Positions 1 through 7,094 of a stretch of DNA of 16,542 nucleotides are shown piece after piece. The notes beneath the pieces were generated by a model, which was not told the DNA's origin, did not search any database, and saw only the letters and a list, made by a program, of their open reading frames with translations. Position numbers and translations under genes: made by a program. Source of the DNA: an uncultured Collinsella sp. (lineage in GTDB: Bacteria; Actinomycetota; Coriobacteriia; Coriobacteriales; Coriobacteriaceae); the NCBI GenBank assembly GCA_900762325.1, contig CAAFGG010000002.1:1-16542 (forward strand), read 5' to 3'. Within the stretch, counting starts at the first letter, position 1. Every line of letters starts with the position of its first letter.

Positions 1-2
1 GC

Positions 3-122
3 CTGTCCGCAGCCACACTCGGGCACTTGGAACGGGGGAAACGGCGGTCGACGAAACTGGAGAGGAGGTATTACGAGCTCCTGTGCGAATTGGAGAGAGC
101 GCTCCCGCAAACTGCCTCTTGA
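3..122 (+). pseudogene. C-terminal fragment of an unidentified protein, possibly a transposase end
   Basis: An open frame enters from the left edge and ends at TGA 120-122, giving about 39 residues that are Arg/Glu/Leu-rich and include HLERGKRRS and ELLCELERALP. This frame reads like real charged helical protein, unlike the other two frames. I do not recognise the family. The sequence just after the stop (TTGACAACTTATAGGAGCGT, 119-138) is the kind of AT-rich end seen at insertion sequences, so this may be the tail of a transposase gene running off the window. From 139 to 286 I see no gene, only a small hairpin (GCCAC-TTTC-GTGGC, near 199) and an imperfect palindrome at 263-280. It could equally be the end of a DNA-binding protein. 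Confidence 0.35.
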
Positions 123-286
123 CAACTTATAGGAGCGTCGGTTTTCTTTTCGCAATGCTCGCTATGGTTGAGGGTGGCGGCCTAAACGTAGTAGATAGGC
201 CACTTTCGTGGCAGATGAATCATGCGGCTGACTTCGCGAGGTCAAGAATGGACTGCTTACTTCTGTCCCCGGGGGGTCAGGCGGGG

Positions 287-1105
287 TTAGAGTTCCAGGG
301 TAAGGGTGACGGGGCAGTGGTCGCTGCCGAAGATGTCGCCGCGGATGCCGGTGTCGCGCACGTTGGCGGCGATGGCGTTGCTCACTAGGAAGTAGTCGAT
401 GCGCCAGCCGGCGTTGTTCTTGCGGGCATTAAAACGGTAGCTCCACCAGCTGTAGACGCCCTCGACGTCCGGGTTTGCCGCGCGCCAGGTATCGGTAAAC
501 CCGGCGTTGAGCAGCTCGGTAAACTTGCCGCGTTCCTCGTCCGAAAAGCCTGCGTTGCCGCGGTTGGACTTGGGGTTCTTAAGGTCGATCTCTTCGTGCG
601 CCACGTTAAAGTCGCCGCAGGTTACGACGGGCTTGCCGGTTTCGCGCTCAAGTGCGCTCAAAAAGCAGCGATAGGCATCGTCCCAGGCCATGCGCACGTC
701 GATGCGAGCGAGTTCGTTTTGCGCGTTGGGCGTATAGACATCCACAAACCAAAACTTGCCGAATTCGAGCGCACAGACGCGGCCCTCGGTTGCGGCTTGG
801 GCGACGAGCTCGGCTGCCTCGCCCTCGCCGGCGTAGGGTAGCAGCGCGTCGGCGTGCAGCACGCGCAGCGGTTCCCGGCGGCTAAAGACCGCTGTGCCCG
901 AATAGCCTTTGCGTTCGGCGTAGCTCCAGGTTTGGTGATAGCCGGCCAGGTCGATATCGACCTGGCCCTCCTGCAGCTTGGTCTCCTGCAGCGCCAGGAT
1001 ATCGACGTCGAGTTCTTGCGCGATCTGGATAAAGCTCGGGTTCTTTTTGAGCACGGCGCGCAGGCCGTTGACGTTCCACGAGGCGAAAGTGTAAGTCTGA
1101 GGCAT
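287..1105 (-). CDS. xthA: Exodeoxyribonuclease III (AP endonuclease, EEP superfamily)
   Basis: This is a 272-residue protein of normal length for the ExoIII/APE1 family, which cleaves DNA at abasic sites and degrades duplex DNA 3' to 5' in base excision repair in the cytoplasm. Visible active-site motifs, in order: WNVNGLR with metal-region Asn11 (residues 10-16), LQETK with the metal-binding Glu41, VYTPN with Tyr124 (123-127), GDFN with Asp165 and Asn167 (164-167), WRIDY with Asp237 (234-238) and the C-terminal SDHCP with catalytic Asp262-His263. All catalytic residues are present. The ATG is preceded by a good ribosome site (AAAGGA, just upstream on the minus strand). It is divergent from cobB across about 135 bp. 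No convincing terminator was seen after the stop. Confidence 0.96.
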   Translation of the reverse strand: MPQTYTFASWNVNGLRAVLKKNPSFIQIAQELDVDILALQETKLQEGQVDIDLAGYHQTWSYAERKGYSGTAVFSRREPLRVLHADALLPYAGEGEAAELVAQAATEGRVCALEFGKFWFVDVYTPNAQNELARIDVRMAWDDAYRCFLSALERETGKPVVTCGDFNVAHEEIDLKNPKSNRGNAGFSDEERGKFTELLNAGFTDTWRAANPDVEGVYSWWSYRFNARKNNAGWRIDYFLVSNAIAANVRDTGIRGDIFGSDHCPVTLTLEL

Positions 1106-1240
1106 GGTGTCCTTTCGACGGGGTTGGCAGGCTTAAGATTAGCGCAACAGGGGCGGTGGTGGGCTCCGCGCGTGCTGACCCAAAGGCGCATGCTGGGACA
1201 TCGCCCGACGCTGCCCGACCAACAAGGACGGAGGATTCAT

Positions 1241-1993
1241 ATGACGCAGGCGATAACGGACTCCAAACAGGCCTCCGCCGCGCTGGCGGAGCTGTTCGGT
1301 ACCCACGAGCGCGTGGTCTTCTTTGGCGGTGCGGGCGTTTCCACGGCGAGTGGCATCCCCGATTTCCGCAGCGTGGACGGTCTGTATCACCAGCAGTTTG
1401 CCTACCCGCCCGAGACTATGCTCTCGCATAGCTTTTACGAGACGCATCCGGCCGAGTTCTTCGACTTCTACCGCACCAAGATGATTACGCTTGGCGCCAA
1501 GCCCAACCGCTGCCACACCAAGCTGGCCGAGCTGGAGCACGCCGGTAAGCTAAATGCCGTGGTGACGCAAAATATCGACGGCCTGCATCAGATGGCCGGC
1601 TCGCAGCGCGTGTTCGAGCTGCACGGATCGGTCCATCGCAACATTTGTCAGTCGTGCGGCGCGGTCTATAGCGCCGAGTGGATTTGCTCGCGCGAGCACG
1701 AGGACGCCGCGGGCGTACCCGTGTGTCCTGCGTGCGGTGGGCGCATCAAGCCCGATGTGGTGCTCTACGAGGAGCCGCTCGACGAGCATGTGCTGGCCGG
1801 CGCCGTTGCCGCCATCGCCGCGGCCGATGCCCTCATTGTGGGCGGGACCTCGCTCGTGGTGTATCCGGCGGCGGGCCTTACGCGTTACTTTACCGGCGAT
1901 ACGCTGGCCATTTGCAATCTTGCTCCCACCGATCAGGATGCAAATGCCGACCTGCTGATTTCTTGCGACATCGCGGCCGCGTTTGCGTTCTAG
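1241..1993 (+). CDS. cobB: NAD-dependent protein deacylase, Sir2 family
   Basis: The 250-residue product is a class III (sirtuin) lysine deacylase, which uses NAD to remove acyl groups from proteins and releases nicotinamide. The NAD-binding GAGVS is at residues 30-34, followed by SGIPDFRS (37-44). TQNIDGLH is at 109-116, with the catalytic His128 in ELHGS. A zinc ribbon is formed by Cys136, Cys139, Cys162 and Cys165, and GTSLVVYPA (202-210) closes the Rossmann part. The open frame extends far upstream, but the ATG at 1241 is chosen because GGAGG lies at 1230-1234 with ideal spacing and homology begins there. The gene is followed after 94 bp by folP-folK on the same strand, possibly with its own promoter. 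Confidence 0.95.
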   Translation: MTQAITDSKQASAALAELFGTHERVVFFGGAGVSTASGIPDFRSVDGLYHQQFAYPPETMLSHSFYETHPAEFFDFYRTKMITLGAKPNRCHTKLAELEHAGKLNAVVTQNIDGLHQMAGSQRVFELHGSVHRNICQSCGAVYSAEWICSREHEDAAGVPVCPACGGRIKPDVVLYEEPLDEHVLAGAVAAIAAADALIVGGTSLVVYPAAGLTRYFTGDTLAICNLAPTDQDANADLLISCDIAAAFAF

Positions 1994-2007
1994 CCCGTGT
2001 GCGCGGA

Positions 2008-2013
2008 TACAAT
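2008..2013 (+). promoter_or_regulatory. Candidate -10 box (TACAAT) ahead of folP-folK
   Basis: TACAAT lies in the 94-bp gap between cobB and folP-folK, with a weak TTGCGT 19 bases upstream as a possible -35. A GC-rich inverted repeat (CCGCC...GGCGG) follows within the presumed leader. The spacing is not ideal, so this is only suggestive that folP-folK can be transcribed separately from cobB. Confidence 0.35.
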
Positions 2014-2074
2014 AGAAAGACTGATTGCAAAGCGACCCCGCCGTCTGCGCCCGAGCGCGGCGGCGCGGGCATTT

Positions 2075-2081
2075 GAGGAGG
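2075..2081 (+). promoter_or_regulatory. Ribosome binding site deciding the folP-folK start
   Basis: GAGGAGG lies six bases before the ATG at 2088. An in-frame ATG at 2082 directly abuts this site and would be too close, and an upstream in-frame ATG at 2025 has no such site, so 2088 is preferred. Confidence 0.75.
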
Positions 2082-2087
2082 ATGTTC

Positions 2088-3815
2088 ATGGCGAACGATA
2101 GCAAGACATGGCGGTGCGGAAAGTACGAGCTCAGCTTTGACCGTCCGCGCATCATGGGCGTCCTCAACGTGACGCCCGATTCGTTTAGCGATGGCGGGGA
2201 ACACTTCGACCCGGATGCCGCCATCGAGTACGGCCTGGCGATGCTCGACGCCGGCGCCGACATCATCGACGTGGGCGGCGAGTCCACGCGCCCTGGTTTT
2301 ACCCCGGTCAACCCCGACGAGGAGGCTCGCCGCGTGCTGCCCGTGGTGCGCGCGCTGGCCAAAGAGGGCGCTATCGTCTCGATTGACACGCGCCACGTGG
2401 CGGTTGCTAAGGCGGCCGTGCGCTGCGGCGCCTCGATCGTCAACGACGTGACGGGCTTCACCGACCCCAAGATGGTTGAGTTTGTTAAGACGAGCACCTG
2501 CGGCGTTATCGTGATGCACGCCGGCGAGGTCGCCGCTTCCGCTCGTACGCACGCGACGGTGCAGCTTGATACCTCTGCCGCGGCGTTTGTTGCCGAGAAG
2601 GCGCGCGAGGCAGCTGCTGAGGCCGCGCGCGAGGCGGAGAAGCCTGCCCGCCGTCGCCGTGGCAAGTTGCTGGGCGAGCCCAAGACGGAGGCCAAGCTGC
2701 CGGGTGGCGTGGTGCAGCCCTCGCTGCCGTTTGGCGATCCGGAGCCCGCGTCCGAGCCTACGGACGAGCAGAAGCAGGAGGCACCGGCTGCCGAAGAGGC
2801 CGCCCTTGTCGCCGAGGCCGCCGCGAACCCTGAGTCCTCGCCGGAGCCTGGCGATCACCTGGCCGCCATGATGCGCCGCAGCGCCCGCCGCGAGGAGGCT
2901 TATGTTCCCACCTCGCAGCTTCGCCGCTTTACCCTGCCTGATTCGGCGCCCATCATGCGCCGCGTCATGGGCTTTCTGTCCGATCAGGCTCGCGCGCTCA
3001 TCCACGCCGGCGTGTCGCGCGACCGCATCTGCATCGATCCGGGCCCGGGCTTTGGCAAGACGGCCAACGAGGATATCGTCATCCAGCGCGAGACCGCCAA
3101 GATGGCGTCGCTGGGCTATCCGCTCATGTGCGCCGTGTCGCGCAAACGCTTTGTGGGCGCTGTCTCGGGCGTGACCGAGGCCGCCGAGCGCGATGCCGCC
3201 ACGTTCGGCGTGTGCCTGGGCGCCATCCAGGCCGGTGCCAACATCGTGCGCGTGCACGATGTCGCGGGCTTTGCGCAGTTCCTGAACGGTTACTGGGCTG
3301 TTGCTAAGCCGCAGCCGCGTCGCGCGTTTGTGGCCGTGGGCTCCAACCTGGGGCATCGCTGCGACAACATCCGTGCCGCGCGCGACATGATCGCCGAGAT
3401 CCCGCTCACCTGCGTGTCCAACTGCTCACGCATCTACGAGAGCGAACCGGCCTACGAGACGCGCCAGGACGCGTTTGCCAACGCCGTCATCGAGATCAAG
3501 ACCGAGCTGGCGCCGCTGGTGCTGCTCGACGAGCTTATGAAGATCGAGGCCGAGCTGGGGCGCGACCGCTCCAAGAAGGCCAAGGTCAACGGCCCGCGCA
3601 CCATCGACCTGGACCTGCTGTGGATGGACGGTGAGACCCACGGCGGCAAAAAGCTGCGCCTGCCGCATCCGCTCATTGGCGAGCGCGACTTTGTGCTGGT
3701 GCCGCTCGAGGACCTGATGCACGACCCGGCGCGGTTCTTCCGCTACAACGGTGTCGAGGTCAAGGAGCCGGAGGACCGCGTGGGACATATCGTGGGCGAA
3801 TTGGGGCGTATGTAG
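2088..3815 (+). CDS. folP-folK: Bifunctional dihydropteroate synthase / HPPK (FolP-FolK fusion) with a large internal insertion
   Basis: The 575-residue cytoplasmic enzyme combines two consecutive folate-synthesis steps. Residues 20-405 are dihydropteroate synthase: GVLNVTPDSFSDGG (24-37), GGESTRPG (63-70), SID (98-100), VND (118-120), IVMH (141-144), DPGPGFGKT (317-325), SRKRF (351-355) and RVHDV (388-392). Residues 411-575 are 6-hydroxymethyl-dihydropterin pyrophosphokinase: VGSNLG (417-422) and GPRTIDLDLL (502-511), with magnesium-binding Asp507 and Asp509. The core motifs of both halves are intact. Between residues 145 and 288 the synthase carries an Ala/Glu/Arg-rich stretch where the family usually has a short loop, a net excess of roughly 120 residues. 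The order FolP then FolK is opposite to the HPPK-DHPS fusion of plants and protists. The stop codon abuts the next gene's ATG. Confidence 0.95.
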   Translation: MANDSKTWRCGKYELSFDRPRIMGVLNVTPDSFSDGGEHFDPDAAIEYGLAMLDAGADIIDVGGESTRPGFTPVNPDEEARRVLPVVRALAKEGAIVSIDTRHVAVAKAAVRCGASIVNDVTGFTDPKMVEFVKTSTCGVIVMHAGEVAASARTHATVQLDTSAAAFVAEKAREAAAEAAREAEKPARRRRGKLLGEPKTEAKLPGGVVQPSLPFGDPEPASEPTDEQKQEAPAAEEAALVAEAAANPESSPEPGDHLAAMMRRSARREEAYVPTSQLRRFTLPDSAPIMRRVMGFLSDQARALIHAGVSRDRICIDPGPGFGKTANEDIVIQRETAKMASLGYPLMCAVSRKRFVGAVSGVTEAAERDAATFGVCLGAIQAGANIVRVHDVAGFAQFLNGYWAVAKPQPRRAFVAVGSNLGHRCDNIRAARDMIAEIPLTCVSNCSRIYESEPAYETRQDAFANAVIEIKTELAPLVLLDELMKIEAELGRDRSKKAKVNGPRTIDLDLLWMDGETHGGKKLRLPHPLIGERDFVLVPLEDLMHDPARFFRYNGVEVKEPEDRVGHIVGELGRM

Positions 3816-4517
3816 ATGATTGAGATGAATGCTGTAGCCGTCGGTACCGAGCTTGGCGCCGCGCGCGACGCGGGCCGCGAGGGTGCGTCCGTGGGCTGGT
3901 GCGCTTGGAGCGCGGGCGAGGCGTCGTTGACGTTTTCGCTGGTCGTGCGCCCGGACGTGAACATGCACGCCTTCCACGGCCTGCCGTTTGTGGCGGCGAT
4001 GGGCATGATGGACGCGCTTGTGGGCACGGCGTCGACGCCGGGGCTGGGCCTTGCCGGTAAGGTGGGCATTGAGTGGCCGAGCAATATCGTGTGCGGCGCG
4101 CCCGCGTTTGAGACGTCGTTCGCGCGCGTCGTCGTCAACGGCGGCGCCGGTGCCGCAGGCATGTTTGCTGTGGTGACGGTGGATATTGAGCGTGTGGCGC
4201 TAGGCGAGCTTGGCGTGGATATGGCCGACGAAGCGCTGGTTGAGGCGTTGACCGCCGCCCTGCTCGCCCGCGTTGGCGCTTGGGCGGTCGTTGCGAACAC
4301 GCCGCAGGGCGCCGCCGGTCCGCTGGCCCCGGTGCTGGGCGAGTACTTCGATATGGTGCCGTTGCTGGGCCGTCAGGTTGCGGCGGTGTCGCCCAACGGC
4401 TTGCCGCTTGCGGTCGGTGTGTTTGCGGGCCTGGACATCTGGGGCCGCGCGACCATCAAGACCGACGCCGGCGAGCAAGAGTTTCCGCCCGAGGCCGTGC
4501 GCATCCGCGGGCTGTAG
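3816..4517 (+). CDS. Degenerate biotin-protein ligase-like protein
   Basis: This 233-residue protein follows folP-folK with no spacer (TAG then ATG), implying co-translation. I read it as a divergent biotin-protein ligase (BirA-type) fold. SLVVRPD (41-47) matches the strand after the biotin loop, VAAMGMMDAL (59-68) the following helix, and KVGIEWPSNIV (82-92) the family's KWPND motif. The end, YFDMVPLLGRQVA (177-189) through GLDIWGRATIKT (205-216), resembles the C-terminal SH3-like BPL domain. The GRGRxGR biotinyl-AMP loop is missing, and the lysine that normally follows the WPND motif is not recognisable. Ligase activity is therefore doubtful. It could be a paralogue with another ligand. There is no N-terminal DNA-binding domain. 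Assignment rests on remote similarity judged by eye. A second in-frame ATG lies at 3825. Confidence 0.7.
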   Translation: MIEMNAVAVGTELGAARDAGREGASVGWCAWSAGEASLTFSLVVRPDVNMHAFHGLPFVAAMGMMDALVGTASTPGLGLAGKVGIEWPSNIVCGAPAFETSFARVVVNGGAGAAGMFAVVTVDIERVALGELGVDMADEALVEALTAALLARVGAWAVVANTPQGAAGPLAPVLGEYFDMVPLLGRQVAAVSPNGLPLAVGVFAGLDIWGRATIKTDAGEQEFPPEAVRIRGL

Positions 4518-4550
4518 CGCGGGTCCGCTCGCAAAGATAGCCATGACAAC

Positions 4551-4586
4551 AAAGCCCTCCTCGGCCAGCGCCGGGGAGGGCTTTTG
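4551..4586 (+). terminator. Strong intrinsic terminator after the cobB-folPK-BPL-like block
   Basis: AAAGCCCTCC (4551-4560) pairs perfectly with GGAGGGCTTT (4575-4584). The loop adds a second stem CGGC/GCCG around CAGC. A short T-run follows. It lies 34 bases after the stop of the biotin-ligase-like gene. Confidence 0.85.
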
Positions 4587-4612
4587 CATGGCCGGGGCAA
4601 GCTCGCTAGTTT

Positions 4613-4655
4613 TGTCGCACCTTTGTCGCAGTAATGTCGCACCTTGTCGCAGTAG
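4613..4655 (+). repeat. Two tandem 21-22 bp copies containing four TGTCGCA units
   Basis: Copy one (4613-4634) and copy two (4635-4655) differ by a single T deletion and the last base. Each contains TGTCGCA twice, separated by CCT(T). The repeats lie between the terminator and the first palindrome of the ATPase cassette. Closely phased heptamers could be protein-binding sites or simply a small duplication; no function can be read directly. Confidence 0.7.
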
Positions 4656-4684
4656 CGTCCAGTGGTGCTGGGCGACTGCGCACC

Positions 4685-4729
4685 CCCTATTCCTCAAAAC
4701 TGAAAAATTTTCGATTTTGAGGAATAGGG
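4685..4729. repeat. Palindrome copy 1 of the ATPase-flanking family
   Basis: CCCTATTCCTCAAAA (4685-4699) is the perfect complement of TTTTGAGGAATAGGG (4715-4729), and the interior CTGAAAA/TTTTCGA is nearly self-complementary, giving a 45-bp almost continuous palindrome. It shares its sequence with copies at 4773-4813 and 6049-6092. Confidence 0.92.
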
Positions 4730-4755
4730 TCAAGCCAGCTCGACCCTTTGCGAGG

Positions 4756-4761
4756 TATATT
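4756..4761 (+). promoter_or_regulatory. Candidate -10 box for the ATPase gene
   Basis: TATATT sits between palindrome copies 1 and 2. No good -35 is seen 17 bases upstream. If used, the second palindrome would lie in the 5' leader of the mRNA, shortly before the ribosome site. Confidence 0.3.
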
Positions 4762-4772
4762 CGTTGCAAAAC

Positions 4773-4813
4773 CTATTCCTCAAAACTGAAAATTTTTCGA
4801 TTTTGAGGAATAG
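4773..4813. repeat. Palindrome copy 2 of the ATPase-flanking family
   Basis: CTATTCCTCAAAA (4773-4785) pairs with TTTTGAGGAATAG (4801-4813), with the same interior as copy 1. A further outer pair TTCGTTG (4760-4766) and CAACGAA (4814-4820) flanks it, so the inverted symmetry reaches beyond the shared core. It ends about 15 bases before the GGGAGG ribosome site of the ATPase gene. Confidence 0.92.
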
Positions 4814-4840
4814 CAACGAAAGACTGCAGGGAGGCCGCCA

Positions 4841-6037
4841 ATGAAACTCATCAATAGGACGTCGTATATGGACGCGTTGACGAGTCTTATCGGCGTGCCG
4901 GATATCAAGGTCATCACGGGCATTCGCCGTAGTGGAAAATCGAAATTGCTCGAGGCCCTTTGCGACTACGTAGGGGCCAACCTGCCCGATTCGAATATCA
5001 TCCATATCAATTACAACCTCGATGAATTCGAGGGCCTGCTCGAATACCATGCGCTACTTGCCTACGTAAAAGAGCGTCGGGCGCCCGGCAAGCAAAACTT
5101 CCTGCTTATCGACGAGGTTCAGATGTGCGACGGCTTTGAGCGCGCTATCAACAGCCTTCACGCATCCGAGCAGTACGACATTTTCATTACCGGATCGAAC
5201 GCCTTTTTACTGTCGAGCGATCTGTCGACGCTCTTTACGGGGCGCACGTTCGAGATCGAGGTGTTCCCGTTCTCGTTTGAGGAGTATCGCTCTTACAGCG
5301 ATGAGGGCGAGGTCGACCGCGACTTTGACGAGTACGCGCGGACCGGCGGCATGTCCGGCTCCTACCCCTATCCGATGCGGGAGCAGCGCTATCAATATCT
5401 CTCCAACGTCTTTAAGACGCTGATCGTGAGGGATATCGTACAGCGGCATAACGTGAGAAATGAATCGGCGCTGCTGCGCATTGCCGATTACATGATGGAC
5501 AATGTCTCCAACATCACGTCGGCCCGCAACATCACGGACGTTTTGAATGCGGACGGGCTGAAGATTACGAACAAGACGGTCGGCACGTATATGGGATACC
5601 TGTGCGACGCGTTCGCCTTCTATAAGGTGCGTCGATACGACATTCGCGGCAAGAAATACCTCAAGAGCGGCGAGAAGTATTACCTGGCGGATCATGCGTT
5701 TAAATACGCTTTGCTCGGCACGCGCGATATGGACTGGGGTCGTGTGTACGAGAATATGGTGGCCATCGAGCTGCTGCGTCGCGGATACGAGGTGTACGTC
5801 GGCGTGCTCTACAAAAAGGAAATAGATTTTGTAGCAATCAAGCGAAGCGAGAAGTTCTACATTCAGGTGAGTGACGACATCGGCTCGGATAAGACGTTTG
5901 AACGGGAGATTTCGCCGCTCCTGAGCATTGGCGATGCGTATCCCAAGATGATTCTCGCCCGTACGCATCACGAGACAACAGATCGCGATGGGGTGCAGAT
6001 TGTGGACCTGGCGAGATGGCTGGCAGGCGAGGCGTAG
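4841..6037 (+). CDS. ATP-binding protein, AAA_14 ATPase with DUF4143 nuclease-like domain
   Basis: This 398-residue protein belongs to the abundant AAA_14/DUF4143 family whose cellular role is not established. Residues 1-200 form the ATPase: Walker A GIRRSGKS (27-34), Walker B FLLIDE (87-92) and sensor-like TGSN (117-120). The middle carries a winged-helix-like region, including NVSNITSARNI (221-231). The C-terminal part (about 300-345) resembles a PD-(D/E)XK nuclease fold: Glu304, the EIDF segment (327-330), then FYIQVS (339-344), where the usual EVK lysine is replaced, so catalysis is uncertain. The ATG follows GGGAGG with good spacing. By eye its base composition is less GC-rich than its neighbours. 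It is bracketed by three matching palindromes, suggesting acquisition as a unit between the biotin-ligase-like gene and coaX. No signal peptide or membrane segment is seen. Confidence 0.92.
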   Translation: MKLINRTSYMDALTSLIGVPDIKVITGIRRSGKSKLLEALCDYVGANLPDSNIIHINYNLDEFEGLLEYHALLAYVKERRAPGKQNFLLIDEVQMCDGFERAINSLHASEQYDIFITGSNAFLLSSDLSTLFTGRTFEIEVFPFSFEEYRSYSDEGEVDRDFDEYARTGGMSGSYPYPMREQRYQYLSNVFKTLIVRDIVQRHNVRNESALLRIADYMMDNVSNITSARNITDVLNADGLKITNKTVGTYMGYLCDAFAFYKVRRYDIRGKKYLKSGEKYYLADHAFKYALLGTRDMDWGRVYENMVAIELLRRGYEVYVGVLYKKEIDFVAIKRSEKFYIQVSDDIGSDKTFEREISPLLSIGDAYPKMILARTHHETTDRDGVQIVDLARWLAGEA

Positions 6038-6048
6038 TGTGCTTTCGG

Positions 6049-6092
6049 CCTATTCCTCAAAATTGAAAATAATTCAGTTTTGAGGAATAAGG
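6049..6092. repeat. Palindrome copy 3 of the ATPase-flanking family
   Basis: TATTCCTCAAAATTGAA (6051-6067) pairs with TTCAGTTTTGAGGAATA (6073-6089) with one T:G position and a five-base loop. It begins 12 bases after the ATPase stop and matches the core of copies 1 and 2, with a more diverged interior. It also lies at the 3' end of coaX from the other side, so it could act in transcript ends of both convergent genes, although no clear T-run follows. Confidence 0.9.
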
Positions 6093-6125
6093 TTGGCGGA
6101 TGTTTGCCGGGTTGCGGCGTTCGCT

Positions 6126-6899
6126 TTACCCCTGCTCCTGCATGCGACGGTAGATTTCGCAGATGCCCTTGATGGTGAGCTGGCCGTCGACCACGTCGAA
6201 GGCGTCGGTCGAATCGGCAACGATGCCGGCAAGGCCGCCTGTGGCGATGACGGTGGCGTCCTCGCGGCCCAGCTCGCGCTTCATACGCGCGACCAGGCCC
6301 TCAGCCATGGCGGCGGCCCCCGTTACGGCGCCGACCTTAATGCACTCCTCGGTATCGCGGCCGATGGCGTGCTCGGGTGTCTCGAGCGGAACGCTGGCGA
6401 GCTTGGCCGCGCGGGCGGCAAGCGCGTCCATGGAGATGCGGATGCCCGGCGCAATCGCTCCGCCAATGTAGTAACCGTCCTCGTCGATGACGTCGATATT
6501 GGTTGCGGTGCCAAAGTCCACCACGATCGCCGGGGCGCCGTAAAAGCGCTCGGCCGCGACGGCGTTGGCGATGCGGTCGGCGCCTACTGCCTGGGGGCGC
6601 GCCGCCCGCAGCTTGGTCACGGCGGCGGTCTGCGGGCCGATGACGATAGCGTCCGCCGCGATGCGGTCGGCCACGGCGTGCCACTCGCGCGAGAGCTGCG
6701 GCACCACGCCGGCAAAGGCGATCGCGTCGACCGCATCGAGCGAGAGGTCGTACATCTTAAAGAAGCCCATCAGGCGCACGTGGATCTCATCGGCGGTAAA
6801 GGAGCGGTCGGTGGGCATGCGCCACGACTGCACCAGCTCGTCTCCGTCAAACAGGCCCATGGCCGTCTGCGTGTTTCCCGTATCGATAGCGAGCAGCAT
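6126..6899 (-). CDS. coaX: Type III pantothenate kinase
   Basis: This 257-residue enzyme is the normal length of the family and phosphorylates pantothenate with ATP in the first step of coenzyme A synthesis. ASKHA-fold motifs are complete: DTGNT (6-10) for phosphate binding, GADR (106-109) with the catalytic Asp108 region, DFGTAT (128-133), GGAIAPG (146-152) and ATGGLAG (219-225). The frame is open further upstream, but MLLAIDTGNT is the family's N-terminus, and GGGAG lies just before this ATG on the minus strand. A TACAAT-like -10 occurs at 6941-6936 (minus strand) without a good -35. It is convergent with the ATPase gene. Type III kinases are insensitive to coenzyme A feedback, so control of the pathway at this step by end product is not expected. 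Confidence 0.95.
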   Translation of the reverse strand: MLLAIDTGNTQTAMGLFDGDELVQSWRMPTDRSFTADEIHVRLMGFFKMYDLSLDAVDAIAFAGVVPQLSREWHAVADRIAADAIVIGPQTAAVTKLRAARPQAVGADRIANAVAAERFYGAPAIVVDFGTATNIDVIDEDGYYIGGAIAPGIRISMDALAARAAKLASVPLETPEHAIGRDTEECIKVGAVTGAAAMAEGLVARMKRELGREDATVIATGGLAGIVADSTDAFDVVDGQLTIKGICEIYRRMQEQG

Positions 6900-7034
6900 G
6901 TCTACTCCCGGTTTTGGCGTAAAAGGACGCGCACCATTGTATACGCGCTGCCGGCGTTGGGCTGCGATTCGTTTACCGGGACACATGGGCTGAAAGATAT
7001 AAATATGAAGGAATTATGCTCTACGAGATTTTCC

Positions 7035-7063
7035 TTGCCGTTTACCGAACTCCCGCGTAATAT
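7035..7063 (+). promoter_or_regulatory. Sigma-70-type promoter for the initiator tRNA
   Basis: TTGCCG (7035-7040) and TAATAT (7058-7063) are separated by exactly 17 bases. The expected start near 7070 lies about 25 bases before the tRNA. Confidence 0.7.
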
Positions 7064-7094
7064 TCTTGCCTGCGCGCATGAGGCGCCCAGACAT

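Noticed and set aside
83..388. 101-residue plus-strand open frame at the left end
   Set aside because: It overlaps the 3' end of xthA antisense and shows no ribosome site or family features.
1890..3356. 488-residue minus-strand open frame
   Set aside because: It is antisense to cobB and folP-folK and has the His/Arg/Gly-rich shadow composition typical of GC-rich genes.
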